A DNA stretch of 64,000 bases from Sphingobium estronivorans (GCF_008692605.1 NZ_LFCT01000001.1:218340-282339), one strand, 5' to 3'; shown: positions 9,198-21,135, counted from the first letter of the stretch. The notes: generated by a model from the letters alone, not told the origin. Numbers and translations are program-made.

Positions 9198-10380
9198 AAT
9201 CCTGTGCCTCAACGCCGGTTCGTCGAGCCTTAAGTTCGCGCTCTACGCCGAGCCGGGCACTGATGAGCCCTCTTTGCTGGCGAGCGGCAAGATCGAGAAT
9301 ATCGGCCTTGAGCCGCACCTGATCGCGCGCGATGCGAAGGGGGATGTCCTTGCCGAGCGGCGCTGGACGAAAGACGGCACGATCACGCACGAGACGCTGC
9401 TCGAGGATTTGCTGCGGGAGATCGAAGCCTCGGTCGGCGACGATCTGATCGCGGTCGGCCATCGGATCGTTCATGGCGGCACCGACTATTCAGCGCCGGC
9501 GCGGGTCGACGCGCCACTCCTCGCCGCGCTCGAGGCGCTTTGCCCACTGGCGCCATTGCATCAGCCCCATAATCTCGCCGCGGTCCGCGCCGTCTCCAGG
9601 CTGCGCCCCGCTGTGCTGCAAGTCGCCTGCTTCGACACCGGCTTCCATCATGGCCAGCCCCCGATCGCGACGCGCCTCGCGCTGCCGCGCGCGCTTGGCG
9701 AAGAGGGCATGCGGCGCTACGGTTTTCACGGCATCTCCTACGAATATATCGCGCGGCAGCTGCGTTCGATCGATCCCGATACAGGCGGTGGCCGCACGAT
9801 CGCCGCGCATCTCGGCAACGGGGCCAGCCTTTGCGCGATGGCCGGGGGGCGCAGCATCGACACGACGATGGGGTTCACCGCGCTCGACGGGCTGGTGATG
9901 GGTACGCGCTGCGGCGCGCTCGACCCGGGCGCGGTGCTCTATCTTTTCCAGCAGAGGGGCATGACGGCGCGTGAAGTCGAGCATCTCCTCTACAGTGAGT
10001 CCGGCCTTTTGGGCGTGTCCGGCGTCTCCAGCGACATGCGCGCGCTTCTCGGCAGCGAAACGCCCGCCGCTGGGGAAGCGATCGAGCTCTTCGTCTGGCA
10101 GATCGCGCGCCAGGCCGGCGCTCTCGCGTCCTCGCTCGGGGGTCTCGACACATTCGTGTTCACTGCCGGGATCGGCGAGAATTCGCCTGAAATTCGCGCC
10201 CGCGTCGCCGGTCGGCTCGGCTGGCTCGGCGTGGACCTCGACGCGGACGCGAACCTCCGAGGAGATGCAGTCATCAGCGCGCCGTCCAGCCGTGTCGCCG
10301 TCCGCGTCATCCCGACCGATGAGGAAAGGATGATCGCTATCCACGCCGCCGATCTGCTGCGTGAGGAGCCGAAAGCATGA
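9190..10380 (+). CDS. ackA: Acetate/propionate kinase
   Basis: A 396-residue kinase of the acetate kinase family converting acyl-phosphate and ADP to the acid and ATP. Signature elements are MAEILCLNAGSSSLKF at the N-terminus, GHRIVHGG, the substrate-pocket stretch RYGFHGISYEYI, the phosphate loop HLGNGASLCA, and FTAGIGENSP near the C-terminus. Start ATG 9190 lies within the end of the phaJ-pta frame and the stop overlaps fabI, so translation is coupled. With the upstream phosphate acyltransferase it forms a substrate-level phosphorylation pair useful when respiration is limited. Confidence 0.95.
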   Translation: MAEILCLNAGSSSLKFALYAEPGTDEPSLLASGKIENIGLEPHLIARDAKGDVLAERRWTKDGTITHETLLEDLLREIEASVGDDLIAVGHRIVHGGTDYSAPARVDAPLLAALEALCPLAPLHQPHNLAAVRAVSRLRPAVLQVACFDTGFHHGQPPIATRLALPRALGEEGMRRYGFHGISYEYIARQLRSIDPDTGGGRTIAAHLGNGASLCAMAGGRSIDTTMGFTALDGLVMGTRCGALDPGAVLYLFQQRGMTAREVEHLLYSESGLLGVSGVSSDMRALLGSETPAAGEAIELFVWQIARQAGALASSLGGLDTFVFTAGIGENSPEIRARVAGRLGWLGVDLDADANLRGDAVISAPSSRVAVRVIPTDEERMIAIHAADLLREEPKA

Positions 10381-11150
10381 AACCTCTCGTCGATCTTACT
10401 GGCAAGCGCGGCCTGGTGATCGGTATCGCCAACGCGCATAGCATCGCGGCGGGTTGCGCCCAGGCCTTTCACGACTGTGGGGCGAGACTGGCGGCGACCT
10501 ATCTCAACGGAAAGGCCGAGCCGTTCGTGGCGCCCGTCGCGGAGACCCTGGGAGTCGAATGGCTCGCCGCGTGCGATGTCCGGGTGCCGGGCGAAGTGGA
10601 GGCCCTGTTCGAGCGGGTGAAGTCCGAATGGGGCGGCCTCGATTTCCTGCTTCACTCGATCGCTTTCGCGCCGAAGGAGGATTTGCACGGCCGCGTCGTC
10701 GACAGCTCGGCCGAAGGCTTCGCGCTGGCGATGGACGTCTCGTGCCACAGCTTCCTGCGCATGGCGCGTCTCGCCGAGCCGCTGATGTCGGATGGCGGCT
10801 GCCTGCTGTGCGTCACCTTCTACGGGTCGGAGCGGGTGGTCGAGCACTACAACCTGATGGGGCCGGTCAAAGCGGCCCTCGAAAGCGCGACCCGCTATGT
10901 CGCGGCTGAGCTTGGCCCCAAGGGCATTCGCGCCCATGCGATCTCGCCAGGCCCGATCGCGACCCGCGCTGCCAGCGGCATCGACCGCTTCGACGAGCTG
11001 CTCGAACGGGCCGCGGCGACGGTCCCGCAGCACCAGCTCGTGACCATCGAGGATGTCGGAGGGCTCGCCGCCTTTCTGGTGAGCGATGCCGGCCGCCATA
11101 TCACCGGCACGATCATTCCGGTCGATGGCGGTCAGCACCTGCTCGGCTAG
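10377..11150 (+). CDS. fabI: Enoyl-ACP reductase (FabI-type SDR)
   Basis: A 257-residue short-chain dehydrogenase of the FabI branch. The nucleotide loop is the FabI form (GIANAHSIAAGCAQAF), not the classical TGxxxGxG, and the catalytic pair is the spaced Y-x6-K in HYNLMGPVKAALE. ITGTIIPVDGG near the C-terminus is typical. It normally reduces enoyl-ACP with NAD(P)H. As the last gene of a PHA/acyl-phosphate operon it may instead consume reductant or adjust acyl chains during low-oxygen growth; that role is inferred. It overlaps ackA by four bases and converges on the phasin gene. Confidence 0.88.
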   Translation: MKPLVDLTGKRGLVIGIANAHSIAAGCAQAFHDCGARLAATYLNGKAEPFVAPVAETLGVEWLAACDVRVPGEVEALFERVKSEWGGLDFLLHSIAFAPKEDLHGRVVDSSAEGFALAMDVSCHSFLRMARLAEPLMSDGGCLLCVTFYGSERVVEHYNLMGPVKAALESATRYVAAELGPKGIRAHAISPGPIATRAASGIDRFDELLERAAATVPQHQLVTIEDVGGLAAFLVSDAGRHITGTIIPVDGGQHLLG

Positions 11151-11177
11151 GGCGGCTCGCCGCGATCGGGGGCTATC

Positions 11178-11597
11178 CTATTTGTCGCTGGTGGCCTGCT
11201 TCTCGCCGTCGCCCGGGCTTTTCTGCCCGAACCATGGTCCGACAATGGCAGCAAAGGCATCCAGCGCCCCGGGAGCCGTCGGAGCGCTCGCGACGGCCTG
11301 CCAGGCCTGCTGCCATTCCTCGAACGCCGATCTTGTGCCGGCAATCATATGCTCGCGGACCGTGGCCATGTCCTCGAACAGTGCCCGCGGTCCGGCCGGG
11401 CTGACCGCGCCGGCGTCCGACGTCTTGTCCGTCGCGCCCGCAATCGAGGCACGCGCCTCTTCGGCGAAGCGGCCGGCGGCGCGGTTGCCGACCTCGAGCG
11501 ACTCTTCGCCACCTTTCCGGGCGACTTCGGCGAGCTTCAGCATCAGGCCGACATTCGCTTTGGCGAGCGCGGCGAGTTGATCAACGGGATAGGGCAT
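11178..11597 (-). CDS. Phasin-family granule-associated protein
   Basis: A 139-residue, Ala-rich, strongly helical protein without signal or membrane segment (MPYPVDQLAALAKANVGLMLKLAEVARKG at the start, then AFEEWQQAWQAVASAPT). This amphipathic helix pattern and length match phasins that coat PHA granules and modulate PhaC. It is on the opposite strand to the phaC-fabI operon, ending 27 bases from fabI, and is divergent from the N-ATPase operon, so it has its own promoter in the shared upstream region. Confidence 0.85.
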   Translation of the reverse strand: MPYPVDQLAALAKANVGLMLKLAEVARKGGEESLEVGNRAAGRFAEEARASIAGATDKTSDAGAVSPAGPRALFEDMATVREHMIAGTRSAFEEWQQAWQAVASAPTAPGALDAFAAIVGPWFGQKSPGDGEKQATSDK

Positions 11598-13688
<2,091 letters not shown>

Positions 13689-13692
<4 letters not shown>

Positions 13693-13964
13693 CCGCGGAC
13701 AAGCCCGAGCAGCCGATCGTCGAAGCCATCCGGACCCGCGCGGAACGGCGGCGGCTTGCGCAGCGGCTTCCTTCCGTCGCCCGCAATCTCGGCCAGATCG
13801 GCGTGCTCGGCTGGCAGATCGTCCTGCCCGCGCTGGTCGGTCTCGCGATCGGCCGCTGGCTCGACCACCGGCTGGATAGCGGCATCTTCTGGACCGCGCC
13901 GCTCCTGCTCGTCGGGCTCGCCCTCGGCTGCTGGTCGGGCTGGCGCTGGATGCACCGGCAATGA
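13689..13964 (+). CDS. atpQ: N-ATPase subunit AtpQ (AtpI/AtpZ-like membrane protein)
   Basis: A 91-residue protein with a basic N-terminal third and two membrane helices (about residues 42-58 and 67-87; GWQIVLPALVGLAIGRWLD and FWTAPLLLVGLALG). This matches AtpQ, the AtpI/AtpZ-related protein placed between epsilon and AtpR in N-ATPase operons and proposed to assist c-ring assembly or cation handling. Four-base overlaps on both sides. The function is known only by proposal. Confidence 0.85.
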
Positions 13965-14227
13965 GCCAGCTCTCCCCCATCCTGTTCCTGGCCCTCGGAT
14001 TTGCGGTCGGCCTCGCCCATTTCGCGGCCATCGCCAGAGAAGCCGACCTCGTCACCCATGGCGGCCCGGCATCGCGCGCGATCCTGCTCAGGCTCGGGCG
14101 TCTCGCCGTCACTATTCTGGTTCTCGTCATCGCCAGCCGGCAAGGGTGGCCGGCGCTTCTTGCCGCAACAACCGGCTTCATGGGCGGGCGCCAGATCATG
14201 CTCCACCGGCTCGGAGGCGCCCGATGA
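13961..14227 (+). CDS. atpR: N-ATPase subunit AtpR
   Basis: An 88-residue hydrophobic protein with about three short membrane helices (residues 6-26, 44-61, 64-77) and Arg residues in or near them (ILLRLGRLAV, GFMGGRQIM). AtpR is a hallmark of N-ATPase operons with no counterpart in housekeeping ATP synthases; it has been proposed to interact with the c-ring carboxylate. It overlaps atpQ and atpB by four bases. Confidence 0.85.
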   Translation: MSQLSPILFLALGFAVGLAHFAAIAREADLVTHGGPASRAILLRLGRLAVTILVLVIASRQGWPALLAATTGFMGGRQIMLHRLGGAR

Positions 14228-14925
14228 AATTCGCGTCACCACTTGAAAGCCATGTGCTGTTCGCGATCGGTCCGGTGCCGATCAGCCAGCCGGTCGCCAC
14301 GACCTGGGGCATCATGGCCTTCCTTACAATCGGAAGCTGGCTGCTGACCCGCCGCCTTGCGTTACGCCCAACCCGAGCCCAAGCGGCGCTCGAGCTGGTC
14401 GTCGAGACCGTCGCCGGCCAGATCCGCGAGACGATGGAGGCGGAACCGCAGCGTTATCTGCCGCTGATCGGCACGCTGTTCCTGTTCCTGCTGGTCGCCA
14501 ACTGGTCGTCGCTGATCCCCGGCGTCGAGCCGCCGACCGCGACCCTCGAAACCGACGCGGCGCTGGCGCTGATCGTCTTCGGCGCGACGCTCTGGTTCGG
14601 CGTCCGCGCGCTCGGGCCCAGGGCCTATCTCGCGACCTTCGCGCGCCCCTCGATCCTGCTCGCCCCGCTCAATATCGTCGAGCTCTTCACCCGCAGCTTC
14701 TCGCTGATGGTGCGCCTGTTCGGCAACGTCATGAGCGGCGTCTTCATGATCGGCGTCGTGCTGAGCCTCGCCGGGCTGCTCGTCCCGATCCCGCTCATGG
14801 CGCTCGAAATGCTGACCGGCGCGGTCCAGGCCTACATTTTCGGCGCGCTCGCCATGGTCTTTATCGGGAGCGCTATCAGCGAGAACGGCGCCCGCCCGCC
14901 ATCCAAACAGGAGTCCCCCGCATGA
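14224..14925 (+). CDS. atpB: N-ATPase Fo subunit a
   Basis: A 233-residue subunit a, starting at ATG 14224 in a four-base overlap with atpR. Several membrane helices are present; the essential Arg of the ion channel lies in ELFTRSFSLMVRLFGNVMSG, and the C-terminal helix GAVQAYIFGALAMVFIGSAI carries the conserved Gln and Tyr. It conducts ions to and from the c-ring. The extreme C-terminus (ENGARPPSKQESPA) is a short hydrophilic tail. Confidence 0.93.
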   Translation: MKFASPLESHVLFAIGPVPISQPVATTWGIMAFLTIGSWLLTRRLALRPTRAQAALELVVETVAGQIRETMEAEPQRYLPLIGTLFLFLLVANWSSLIPGVEPPTATLETDAALALIVFGATLWFGVRALGPRAYLATFARPSILLAPLNIVELFTRSFSLMVRLFGNVMSGVFMIGVVLSLAGLLVPIPLMALEMLTGAVQAYIFGALAMVFIGSAISENGARPPSKQESPA

Positions 14926-15164
14926 ACTGGATCCATCTCGCCAGCATCCTCGGAGCCGCTTTCGCGATCTCGATCGGCGCAATCGCCCCGGCGCTCGGGC
15001 AGGGCAGGGCCGTCGCCGCCGCGATGGACGCGATCGCGCGCCAGCCCGAAGCCGCCAACACCGTCTCGCGCACGCTGTTCGTGGGCCTCGCGATGATCGA
15101 GACGATGGCGATCTACTGCCTCGTGATCGCGCTGCTGCTGCTCTTCGCCAACCCGTTCGCCTGA
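14922..15164 (+). CDS. atpE: N-ATPase Fo subunit c with Na+-type ligand set
   Basis: An 80-residue two-helix subunit. The polar loop is ARQPEA (residues 39-44). Helix 1 has Q27 in ALGQG; helix 2 has E60-T61 and Y65 in MIETMAIYCLV. These line up with the Gln, Glu, Ser/Thr and Tyr that bind Na+ in the Ilyobacter tartaricus c-ring (GQG and ESTGIY), whereas proton-type rings lack the Gln/Thr pair. The sequence therefore supports Na+ translocation, as known for N-ATPases. The ligand positions are seen; coupling ion is inferred. Confidence 0.93.
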   Translation: MNWIHLASILGAAFAISIGAIAPALGQGRAVAAAMDAIARQPEAANTVSRTLFVGLAMIETMAIYCLVIALLLLFANPFA

Positions 15165-15165
15165 C

Positions 15166-15915
15166 ATGCGGATCGACTGGTGGACGCTCGCGCTGCAGGC
15201 GGTCAATGTCCTCATCCTCGTGTGGCTGCTCGGACGCTTCCTGTTCCGTCCGGTGATGGATGCCATCGCTGCCCGCCAGGCATCGGCCCAGGCGCTGCTC
15301 GACGAAGCGCGGGAGGCAAAGGACCGGGCACAGGCCGAAGCGCAGGCGCTCAAAACGCAGAATGACGGCTTCGTCGCGGATGCGGCGGCTCGCCGCGCCG
15401 AGATCCGGACCGAGGCCGAAGCGGAGCGCCAGCGCCTCCTCGCGCAGGCCAGGCTCGAGGCGGACGCCGTCGTCGAGCAAGGCCATGCGGCGATCGATGC
15501 CGAACGCGGGCGGGTGGCGGCGCAGTGGCGGGAAAAGGCAGCGAACCTCGCCGCCTCGATGGCAGGCACGTTGCTCGCTCGTCTCCCGCCCGAGCAGACG
15601 GTGCAGGCCATGGTCGACGCGCTCAAGGCGCGGCTCGGAGACCTTTCCGAGGCGGATCGCCGCAGCCTGGCGGCCGCCGGGCCCGTCACCGTCGCGACGC
15701 CCGCGCCGCTGACGGCCGATCTGCAGACGCAGGTAGCGCGCGCGCTTGGCGAAATCCTGCCGGATACCGCGACCCCGATCTTCGCAGTCGATCCAGATCT
15801 CATCGCCGGCGCGGAGCTTCGCACGCCCCACGCCGTCGTGCGCAACAGCTGGCGCGCCGATCTCGACGCCATGGTTGAGAGCCTCAATGAAGACGATCAT
15901 GCCCGGATCGCCTGA
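15166..15915 (+). CDS. atpF: N-ATPase Fo subunit b (long form)
   Basis: A 249-residue peripheral stalk subunit: one N-terminal membrane helix ([20 protein letters not shown]), then a long Ala/Glu/Arg-rich coiled coil to about residue 135 and a C-terminal globular part. It is some 90 residues longer than a typical b subunit, as usual in N-ATPases, whose operons lack a separate delta gene; the extra C-terminal part probably replaces delta. It begins one base after atpE ends and overlaps the atpA start. Confidence 0.9.
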   Translation: MRIDWWTLALQAVNVLILVWLLGRFLFRPVMDAIAARQASAQALLDEAREAKDRAQAEAQALKTQNDGFVADAAARRAEIRTEAEAERQRLLAQARLEADAVVEQGHAAIDAERGRVAAQWREKAANLAASMAGTLLARLPPEQTVQAMVDALKARLGDLSEADRRSLAAAGPVTVATPAPLTADLQTQVARALGEILPDTATPIFAVDPDLIAGAELRTPHAVVRNSWRADLDAMVESLNEDDHARIA

Positions 15916-17419
15916 AGACTGGCTGACGCAGGCCCAGAGCTGCATCACGCGCGCCAATCTCGGGCCGCGTGTCGATGCAATTGGCCGGGTGGAATCGATC
16001 GGCGACGGCGTTGCCATGGTCTCGGGCCTTCCGGACGCGCGCCTCGACGAATTGCTCTATTTCGCCCGGGGCCAGACCGGATTCGTCCACACGCTCGACC
16101 GGGACCGGATCGGCTGCGTGCTGCTCGACGATGCCGCCCAGGTGGAGGCAGGAGACACCGTAACCGGCTCGGGCGAGGTGGTGCGCGTGCCGGTTGGCGA
16201 GGCATTGCTTGGCCGAGTCGTCGATCCGCTCGGCCGTCCGCTCGATGGGGGCGCGCCGATCCGGGCCAGGCGCTTCGATCCTGTCGAACGGCCGGCGCCG
16301 GCGATCATCGAACGCGACCTCGTCGTCCAGCCGGTGCAGACCGGCACGCTCGCAATCGATGCGATGTTCGCCATCGGCCGGGGGCAGCGCGAACTCATTC
16401 TCGGCGACCGCGCCACAGGCAAGACGGCGCTCGCGGTCGACACGATCATCAACCAGCGCACCAGCGACATGATCTGCGTCTATGTCGCGATCGGCCAGAA
16501 AAGCTCGGCGGTCGCGCGCGTGGTCGACCAGGTGCGGCGGCATGGCGCGCCGGACCGCACCATCTTCGTCGTGGCGAGCCCCGCCGCGGCGCCGGGGCTG
16601 CAATGGATCGCGCCGTTCGCGGGCTTCACGATGGCCGAGTATTTTCGGGATGGTGGCGGCCATGCGGTGGTGGTGCTCGACGATCTCACCAAGCATGCCG
16701 CGACCCATCGCGAGATCGCCCTGCTGACCGGACAGCCGCCCGGGCGCGAGGCCTATCCCGGCGACGTCTTTTTCCTCCATTCCCGCCTGCTCGAACGTGC
16801 GGCGCGTCTCTCGACGGAGAAGGGGGGCGGTTCGCTCACGGCTCTGCCGATCGCGGAGACCGATGCCGGCAACGTCAGCGCCTATATCCCGACCAATCTG
16901 ATCTCGATCACCGACGGTCAGATTATTCTCGACGCGAAGCTGTTCGCGCAGGGGCACAAGCCCGCCATCGATGTGGGCACGAGCGTGAGCCGGGTCGGCG
17001 GCAAGACGCAGCTTCGCGTCCTGCGCGACGCGAGCGGGACCATGCGCCTCGACTATGCGCAGTTCCTCGAGCTCGAGATGTTCACCCGCTTCGGCGAGCA
17101 GCCCGAGCCGCGTGTCCGCGCCCAGATCGAACGCGGCAAGCGCTTGCGCGCCTTGCTCGTGCAACCGCTGTCGAGTCCACTACGGGTCGTCGACCAGGTG
17201 GCGCTGGTCGTGGCGCTCGGCGAAGGGTTGCTCGATGGCATGGCGGTCTCGGAGATATCGTCGCTCCGCACGCGGCTGCCCGCCTGGATCGACGATCACG
17301 TCCCCGATCTATGCGCGCAGATCGAGCGGACTGGACAGATCGACACCGCGCAGCGGTCCGCTCTGATGACGACGGTGAAAGCGCTGATCGAAAGCCAGCC
17401 GGCCGGTTCTGCATCATGA
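15887..17419 (+). CDS. atpA: N-ATPase F1 subunit alpha
   Basis: A 510-residue alpha subunit (start [20 protein letters not shown] at 15899 is an alternative). The nucleotide P-loop is GDRATGKT (173-180), and [17 protein letters not shown] and [15 protein letters not shown] sequence ([25 protein letters not shown]) are present. It forms the hexameric head with beta. The start lies inside the end of atpF and the stop overlaps atpG, so the operon is continuously coupled. Confidence 0.94.
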   Translation: MKTIMPGSPEDWLTQAQSCITRANLGPRVDAIGRVESIGDGVAMVSGLPDARLDELLYFARGQTGFVHTLDRDRIGCVLLDDAAQVEAGDTVTGSGEVVRVPVGEALLGRVVDPLGRPLDGGAPIRARRFDPVERPAPAIIERDLVVQPVQTGTLAIDAMFAIGRGQRELILGDRATGKTALAVDTIINQRTSDMICVYVAIGQKSSAVARVVDQVRRHGAPDRTIFVVASPAAAPGLQWIAPFAGFTMAEYFRDGGGHAVVVLDDLTKHAATHREIALLTGQPPGREAYPGDVFFLHSRLLERAARLSTEKGGGSLTALPIAETDAGNVSAYIPTNLISITDGQIILDAKLFAQGHKPAIDVGTSVSRVGGKTQLRVLRDASGTMRLDYAQFLELEMFTRFGEQPEPRVRAQIERGKRLRALLVQPLSSPLRVVDQVALVVALGEGLLDGMAVSEISSLRTRLPAWIDDHVPDLCAQIERTGQIDTAQRSALMTTVKALIESQPAGSAS

Positions 17420-18264
17420 GCGATCGCCTCGCCGAGATCGGCCAGCGGATCGAGACCGTCCGCCAGCTCGGTGCGGTGGTCAACGCCATGCAGGGCATCG
17501 CCGCGCAGCGGGCGCATCAGGCGCGCGCGCTGCTGCCTGCGGTGCGACGCTATGCGGAGACCGCCCGCACCGCCATTGGCCAGGCGCGCCGCCTTGACGA
17601 GCCACTGGCGCGTTTTCCGGCGCGGGCGGTCGGTGGTGCGAGAGGCGGCCTTATCCTGTTCGGTGCGGAGCAAGGCTTTGCCGGGGCCTTTCCGGAGCAG
17701 CTGCTCGACGGCGCCGCGGCCGACATGCAGGACAGGCATATTCTTCTGATTGGCGCGCGCACGGCCACGCTTGCGGCCGAGCGCGGTCTGCGCATCGCAT
17801 GGAGCGCGAGCATGCCGAGCAAGGCCGATGCGCTGCCCGCACTCGCGACAAGCATCATCGACGCGCTGTACGACTATCTGGACGAGGTCGGCGCGGTGCC
17901 CATCACCATGGCTTATCCGGTCTGGAGCAGCGGCAAGGGCGTCTCGATCGTGCGCGCGAGCCTCCTGCCGCTCGACCTCGACACTTTCCCCGCGTCCACG
18001 GCGGATTTGCCGCCGCTCGTCAATATCAACGCGGCGGACCTTATCGGCGACCTGACCGCGGAATATGTCTTCGCCCACATCTGCGCGGCTGCGGTCGAGA
18101 CGTTCGTCGCCGAGAATGAGGCACGGCTGCGCACCATGGCGACCGCCCGCAGCCACATCGATCGCAAGGGCGAGGCCCTGCGCCTCGAGGAGCGCCTCAC
18201 GCGTCAGGATCAGATCACCAGTGAAGTCGTCGAACTGAGCGGCGGGCGACATCGGCGAGAATGA
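17416..18264 (+). CDS. atpG: N-ATPase F1 subunit gamma
   Basis: A 282-residue central-stalk subunit with long N- and C-terminal helices ([26 protein letters not shown] and the end helix around [17 protein letters not shown]) and a middle Rossmann-like part ([17 protein letters not shown]). It is the last gene of the N-ATPase operon, overlapping atpA by four bases. Divergent from housekeeping gamma, as expected for this group. The next gene begins about 80 bases downstream. Confidence 0.9.
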   Translation: MSDRLAEIGQRIETVRQLGAVVNAMQGIAAQRAHQARALLPAVRRYAETARTAIGQARRLDEPLARFPARAVGGARGGLILFGAEQGFAGAFPEQLLDGAAADMQDRHILLIGARTATLAAERGLRIAWSASMPSKADALPALATSIIDALYDYLDEVGAVPITMAYPVWSSGKGVSIVRASLLPLDLDTFPASTADLPPLVNINAADLIGDLTAEYVFAHICAAAVETFVAENEARLRTMATARSHIDRKGEALRLEERLTRQDQITSEVVELSGGRHRRE

Positions 18265-18343
18265 ATGCAGGGCAGGCATTTCTGCTGTTCAGCAAGAAAC
18301 CGCAGAACCGCCATTGTCGTCGGGATCAAGGATGGAGTTGAGC

Positions 18344-20110
18344 ATGCACTATAGTAGCGGGAACTACGAAGCTTTCGTGCGGCCCCGCAAACCTGAGGGC
18401 GCTGACAGGAAGACGGCCTGGTTCGTCGGCTCGGGTCTTGCGGGACTGGCAGGCGCGGCGTTCCTGATCCGCGACGGCGGCGTCGCCGGCGAGCATATTA
18501 CCATCCTTGAGGAGCTGCATGTTCCCGGCGGCGCGCTCGACGGCCTCGACGTCCCCGAAAAGGGGTTCGTCATCCGCGGAGGGCGCGAGATGGAGGAGCA
18601 TTTCGAATGCCTCTGGGATCTCTATCGCTCGATCCCTTCGCTGGAGATCGAGGATGCGAGTGTGCTCGACGAATTCTACCGGCTCAACAAGGACGATCCC
18701 AATTTTTCGCTTCAACGCGTGACGCAGAACCAGGGCCAGGATGTGCCCGACAAGGCTTTGCTGACACTCGGCGGTCGCGCGCAAAAAGATCTGATCTCCG
18801 TCTTCCTCGCGACGCGGGAGGAGATGGAGAACAAGCGGATCAACGAAGTCTTCGGCGATGATTTCCTCAGGAGCAATTTCTGGCTCTACTGGCGCACCAT
18901 GTTCGCCTTCGAGGAATGGCATTCCGCGCTCGAGATGAAGCTCTATCTGCATCGCTTCATCCACCATATCGGCAGTCTGGCGGATTTTTCCTCGCTCAAG
19001 TTCAACCGCTACAACCAATATGAATCGATGGTCCTGCCGTTGGTCAAATGGTTGCAGGATCGCGGTGTCAGATTTCGCTACGGCGTCGAGGTCACCGACG
19101 TCGATTTCGACATCCAGCCCGGCCGCAAGCAGGCGACCCGGATTGCCTGGATCGAAAACGGCGTCGAAGGCGGCGTCGATCTCGGCGCCGATGATCTCGT
19201 CTTCATCACCATCGGATCGCTGACCGAAAATTCCGACAATGGCGATCATCATACACCGGCCAGGCTGAATGAGGGGCCGGCGCCGGCCTGGGACCTGTGG
19301 CGCCGGATCGCGGCCAAGGACCCGGCCTTTGGTCGTCCCGACGTGTTCGGATCGCACATCCCGGAAACCAAATGGGCGTCGGCGACCATCACCACGCTCG
19401 ACGCGCGCATTCCGGCGTACATTCGCAAGATCGCCAGGCGCGATCCGTTCAGCGGCACGGTGGTGACTGGCGGCATCGTCACGGTCAAGGACTCGAGCTG
19501 GCTGCTGAGCTGGACGGTCAGCCGGCAACCCCACTTCAGGAAACAGCCGAAGGACCAGATCGTCGCCTGGTTCTATGCCTTGTTCGTCGACCGGCCGGGC
19601 GACTATGTGAAGAAGCCGATGCAGGACTGCACGGGCGAGGAGATCACGCAGGAATGGCTTTATCATCTCGGCGTGCCGGTCGAGGACATCCCCGGCCTCG
19701 CCGCGACGGGGGCGAAGACCGTGCCGGTGATGATGCCCTACATCACCGCCTTCTTCATGCCGCGCCAGGCCGGCGACCGGCCGGACGTGGTGCCCGAGGG
19801 CGCGGTCAACTTCGCCTTTGTCGGCCAGTTTGCCGAGTCGAAGCAGCGTGATTGTATCTTCACGACGGAATATTCGGTGCGCACGCCGATGGAGGCCGTC
19901 TACACCCTGATGAAGGTCGAACGCGGCGTGCCGGAAGTGTTCAACTCAACCTATGATATCCGCACGCTTCTGGCCACAATCGGGCCGCTCAGGGATGGCA
20001 AAGGGATCGACATTCCCGGCCCGTCCTTCCTGCGCAAGCTGTTGATGAAGAAGCTTGAAGGCACAGAGATCGCCCAGCTGTTGGAAGAGTTTCATCTCCT
20101 TTCGCGATAG
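18344..20110 (+). CDS. ohyA: Oleate hydratase (FAD-dependent, myosin-cross-reactive antigen family)
   Basis: A 588-residue flavoenzyme that adds water to the cis-9 double bond of oleic and related fatty acids. The start MHYSSGNYEAFVRPRKPEG is the classic family opening and has GGAG six bases upstream; earlier ATG 18332 is possible. The FAD loop is VGSGLAGLAGAAFLIRDG, followed by EELHVPGGALDG and the active-site region RGGREMEEHFECLWDL. It follows the N-ATPase operon on the same strand. Its role here may be membrane-lipid or fatty-acid detoxification under stress, which is inference. Confidence 0.93.
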   Translation: MHYSSGNYEAFVRPRKPEGADRKTAWFVGSGLAGLAGAAFLIRDGGVAGEHITILEELHVPGGALDGLDVPEKGFVIRGGREMEEHFECLWDLYRSIPSLEIEDASVLDEFYRLNKDDPNFSLQRVTQNQGQDVPDKALLTLGGRAQKDLISVFLATREEMENKRINEVFGDDFLRSNFWLYWRTMFAFEEWHSALEMKLYLHRFIHHIGSLADFSSLKFNRYNQYESMVLPLVKWLQDRGVRFRYGVEVTDVDFDIQPGRKQATRIAWIENGVEGGVDLGADDLVFITIGSLTENSDNGDHHTPARLNEGPAPAWDLWRRIAAKDPAFGRPDVFGSHIPETKWASATITTLDARIPAYIRKIARRDPFSGTVVTGGIVTVKDSSWLLSWTVSRQPHFRKQPKDQIVAWFYALFVDRPGDYVKKPMQDCTGEEITQEWLYHLGVPVEDIPGLAATGAKTVPVMMPYITAFFMPRQAGDRPDVVPEGAVNFAFVGQFAESKQRDCIFTTEYSVRTPMEAVYTLMKVERGVPEVFNSTYDIRTLLATIGPLRDGKGIDIPGPSFLRKLLMKKLEGTEIAQLLEEFHLLSR

Positions 20111-20253
20111 CAATCAAGCGCGACCCTTCGCCTGGGCTCACGAAAATTCCGCCAAAAGCTGATGAACAACGTCGATGCATCCCGGCAGGCACTATGTCCG
20201 CGCCATCAGGTGACACGCAGAGATTCAACCGCAGCAGCCCTGGCCGCCTTTAC

Positions 20254-20874
20254 CTACAGCGGCCTTCCCATTCCAGCCGCAAAGGCGATCCGCAAGGTTT
20301 CGGCAAGGGTACGGACTCCAAGCTTGGACATGATGCTCGCGCGATGGACTTCGACCGTCCGTGAAGAAATGCCCAGATCATAGGCGATGGTCTTGTTCGG
20401 AAGGCCTTGCGCAAGGCCTTCGAGAACATCCCGTTCGCGCGGTGTCAGTAGATCGACCTGTCGGCATGCCTCGGCTTCTTCGAGAGCGCGCCCCTCGGCC
20501 GTGTCGATGCGCGCGAACGCTCGGTCTATCGCATCGAGCAGCAGCGCCCGTTCGATAGGTTTGGCCAGGAAATCGACAGCACCCGCCTTCATCGCTTGGA
20601 CAGCAAGCGCAATGTCTCCGTTGCCGGTCAGCATCACGACTGGCATGCTTATATCCATCTGCGTCAGCGCTGCCTGAACCTGTAGACCGTTCATGTCCGG
20701 CATGTGCATGTCGAGAACGATGCTACCTCTTTCAGCTTCATCTGCAATTTTCAGAAAGTCGACTCCCGAGCCATAGGTCTCGACGGCAAATCCCGCTGTC
20801 CTTAATGTGAATCCTACAGCTTTCCTGATTGTTTCTTCGTCATCAATGACATGAACGACGCGCTTGCTCTCCAT
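20254..20874 (-). CDS. fixJ: FixJ-family two-component response regulator (orphan)
   Basis: A 206-residue regulator. The receiver has acidic pair D11-D12, phospho-acceptor D55 (VLDMHMPDMNG), Thr in MLTGNG and the conserved Lys in FLAKPIER. A LuxR/FixJ-type helix-turn-helix follows (LTPRERDVLEGLAQGLPNKTIAYDLGISSRTVEVHR). FixJ proteins respond to oxygen through the kinase FixL; no kinase gene lies in the window, so its partner is elsewhere. It sits between ohyA and the nucleotide-recycling operon and is the obvious candidate regulator of the island. A CTACGGGTAG element lies about 65 bases upstream of its start. Confidence 0.88.
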   Translation of the reverse strand: MESKRVVHVIDDEETIRKAVGFTLRTAGFAVETYGSGVDFLKIADEAERGSIVLDMHMPDMNGLQVQAALTQMDISMPVVMLTGNGDIALAVQAMKAGAVDFLAKPIERALLLDAIDRAFARIDTAEGRALEEAEACRQVDLLTPRERDVLEGLAQGLPNKTIAYDLGISSRTVEVHRASIMSKLGVRTLAETLRIAFAAGMGRPL

Positions 20875-20938
20875 GGCCCCCCGGACGTGTTGGCATTGCT
20901 GCGCACCCCAGCGGGCACAGCTTCAAAGGGGAGACCTT

Positions 20939-20948
20939 CTACGGGTAG
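20939..20948. promoter_or_regulatory. CTAC-GG-GTAG element upstream of the FixJ-like gene
   Basis: An interrupted inverted repeat, CTACGGGTAG, 65-74 bases upstream of the fixJ start codon. It shares CCGTAG (minus strand) with the palindrome before phaC. A short motif like this can occur by chance; it is listed because it is in the right place for autoregulation. Confidence 0.3.
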
Positions 20949-21095
20949 GGCCATGGTCCAAGGTCAAGGCCGAAATACCGCCGCATCACAACAGGCAAGG
21001 CAGGTGCTCGGCGAGAGGGGGGTAAGCGACCCGGCATCATGTGCCGAACTTTGCGAGATGACCGCTCTTGCGAACGGGGCGGCGCTCCCTCTGGT

Positions 21096-21135
21096 CTCCC
21101 GGCGGCAAGGCGCCGCAAGACGCTGCCGCCGGGAG
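21096..21135. terminator. Strong 12-bp GC stem-loop
   Basis: CTCCCGGCGGCA (21096-21107) and TGCCGCCGGGAG (21124-21135) are perfect complements with a 16-base loop. There is no U-tract on either side, so it is either a factor-dependent terminator or a regulatory/processing hairpin. It lies between the decayed receiver-domain gene and fixJ, both on the minus strand, where it could block read-through into fixJ. Confidence 0.45.
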
